Assembly (NCBI GenBank): GCA_001724265.1
Contig: MEDY01000166.1
Span: 1-58,362 of the forward strand
DNA from: Rhizaria sp. SCN 62-66
Taxonomy: Eukaryota; Rhizaria, unplaced
Length of the DNA: 58,362 nt
Reading direction: 5' to 3'
Shown here: one piece after another, positions 58,197 to 58,362 of the stretch
Layout of the letters: each line of letters starts with the position of its first letter
How positions within the stretch are numbered: position 1 is the first letter of the stretch
Notes under the pieces: generated by a model
Seen by the model: the letters and a program-made list of their open reading frames with translations, nothing else
Databases searched by the model: none
Told to the model about the DNA's origin: nothing
Translations under genes and position numbers: made by a program

Positions 58197-58362
58197 TTAC
58201 TCGTTGCGGGCAGCAACCTTGGCCTTCTTGGCCTTCAGGCGCTCGCGGCGGGCGGCGGCCTCGGCAAGGAGGGCGGCCTCGCGGACCTTCTCGGACTTGA
58301 TGAGGTGGATGTGCTCCATCAGGACCTTCTTGGACTTGAAGACGTTACCCTTGCACTTGGCG
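58197..58362 (-). CDS. RPL19: Ribosomal protein eL19 (RPL19), 3' part
   Basis: The last 55 codons plus one base are in the window and the 5' part lies beyond the right edge. The block GNVFKSKKVLMEHIHLIKSE matches the eL19 signature ([20 protein letters not shown] in well-known homologues). A Lys/Arg/Ala-rich C-terminal helix follows, ending AARNE and TAA. The tail is shorter than in animals. eL19 is a large-subunit protein with a long helix reaching an inter-subunit bridge. Every Lys is AAG and every Glu is GAG, in keeping with a highly expressed gene in a GC-biased genome. Confidence 0.93.
   Translation of the reverse strand, partial: AKCKGNVFKSKKVLMEHIHLIKSEKVREAALLAEAAARRERLKAKKAKVAARNE

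Overview
This is nuclear DNA from an unidentified microbial eukaryote. The evidence is spliceosomal introns, a cytosolic ribosomal protein gene (eL19), DNA ligase IV, actin-interacting protein 1, an RS-domain protein and a type I receptor with thrombospondin/EGF-like modules. Composition is strongly two-phase. Coding exons are very GC-rich and carry long Ala, Ser, Gln, Asn and Asp tracts, while introns and intergenic DNA are AT-rich, so exon borders can be seen by eye. I could not place the organism in a lineage.

Twelve protein genes are supported. In order: (1) a minus-strand Ala-rich coiled-coil giant running off the left edge, open for 1805 codons; (2) a DNAJC7-like TPR co-chaperone (+); (3) a four-exon AIP1/WDR1 gene (-); (4) a three-exon DNA ligase IV of about 4767 residues (+), several times larger than known homologues; (5) a secreted Cys-containing protein (+); (6) a TSP1/EGF-like type I membrane protein (-); (7) an N-terminally anchored protein of unknown function (-); (8) an RRM + TGS1-like methyltransferase + RS-domain protein (-); (9) an NCLX/CCX-type cation exchanger (-); (10) an RNF4-like RING ligase with candidate SUMO-interacting motifs (-); (11) a 2355-codon HEAT-like giant with a TTI2-like stretch (+); (12) the 3' end of eL19 (-) at the right edge. 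There is no operon logic. The neighbours do not form one pathway, although LIG4, the RING ligase and the possible TTI2-like protein would all suit genome maintenance.

The main discovery is a probable nuclear genetic code change. Three genes (8, 10, 11) are interrupted in frame by TAG four times and by no other stop. In each case the frame continues at once in GC-rich coding sequence, and in gene 8 the sequence after the first TAG carries TGS1 homology. All eleven visible gene ends use TAA (eight) or TGA (three), and none uses TAG. The simplest reading is that UAG is a sense codon, most likely glutamine, with UAA and UGA as the only terminators. Gene models that treat UAG as stop would truncate these three genes.

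A second genome-wide-looking trait is the 5' splice site. All nine reconstructed introns begin GTAC and eight begin GTACG, rather than the usual GTAAG/GTGAG. This predicts a changed U1 snRNA or a changed donor-recognition rule.
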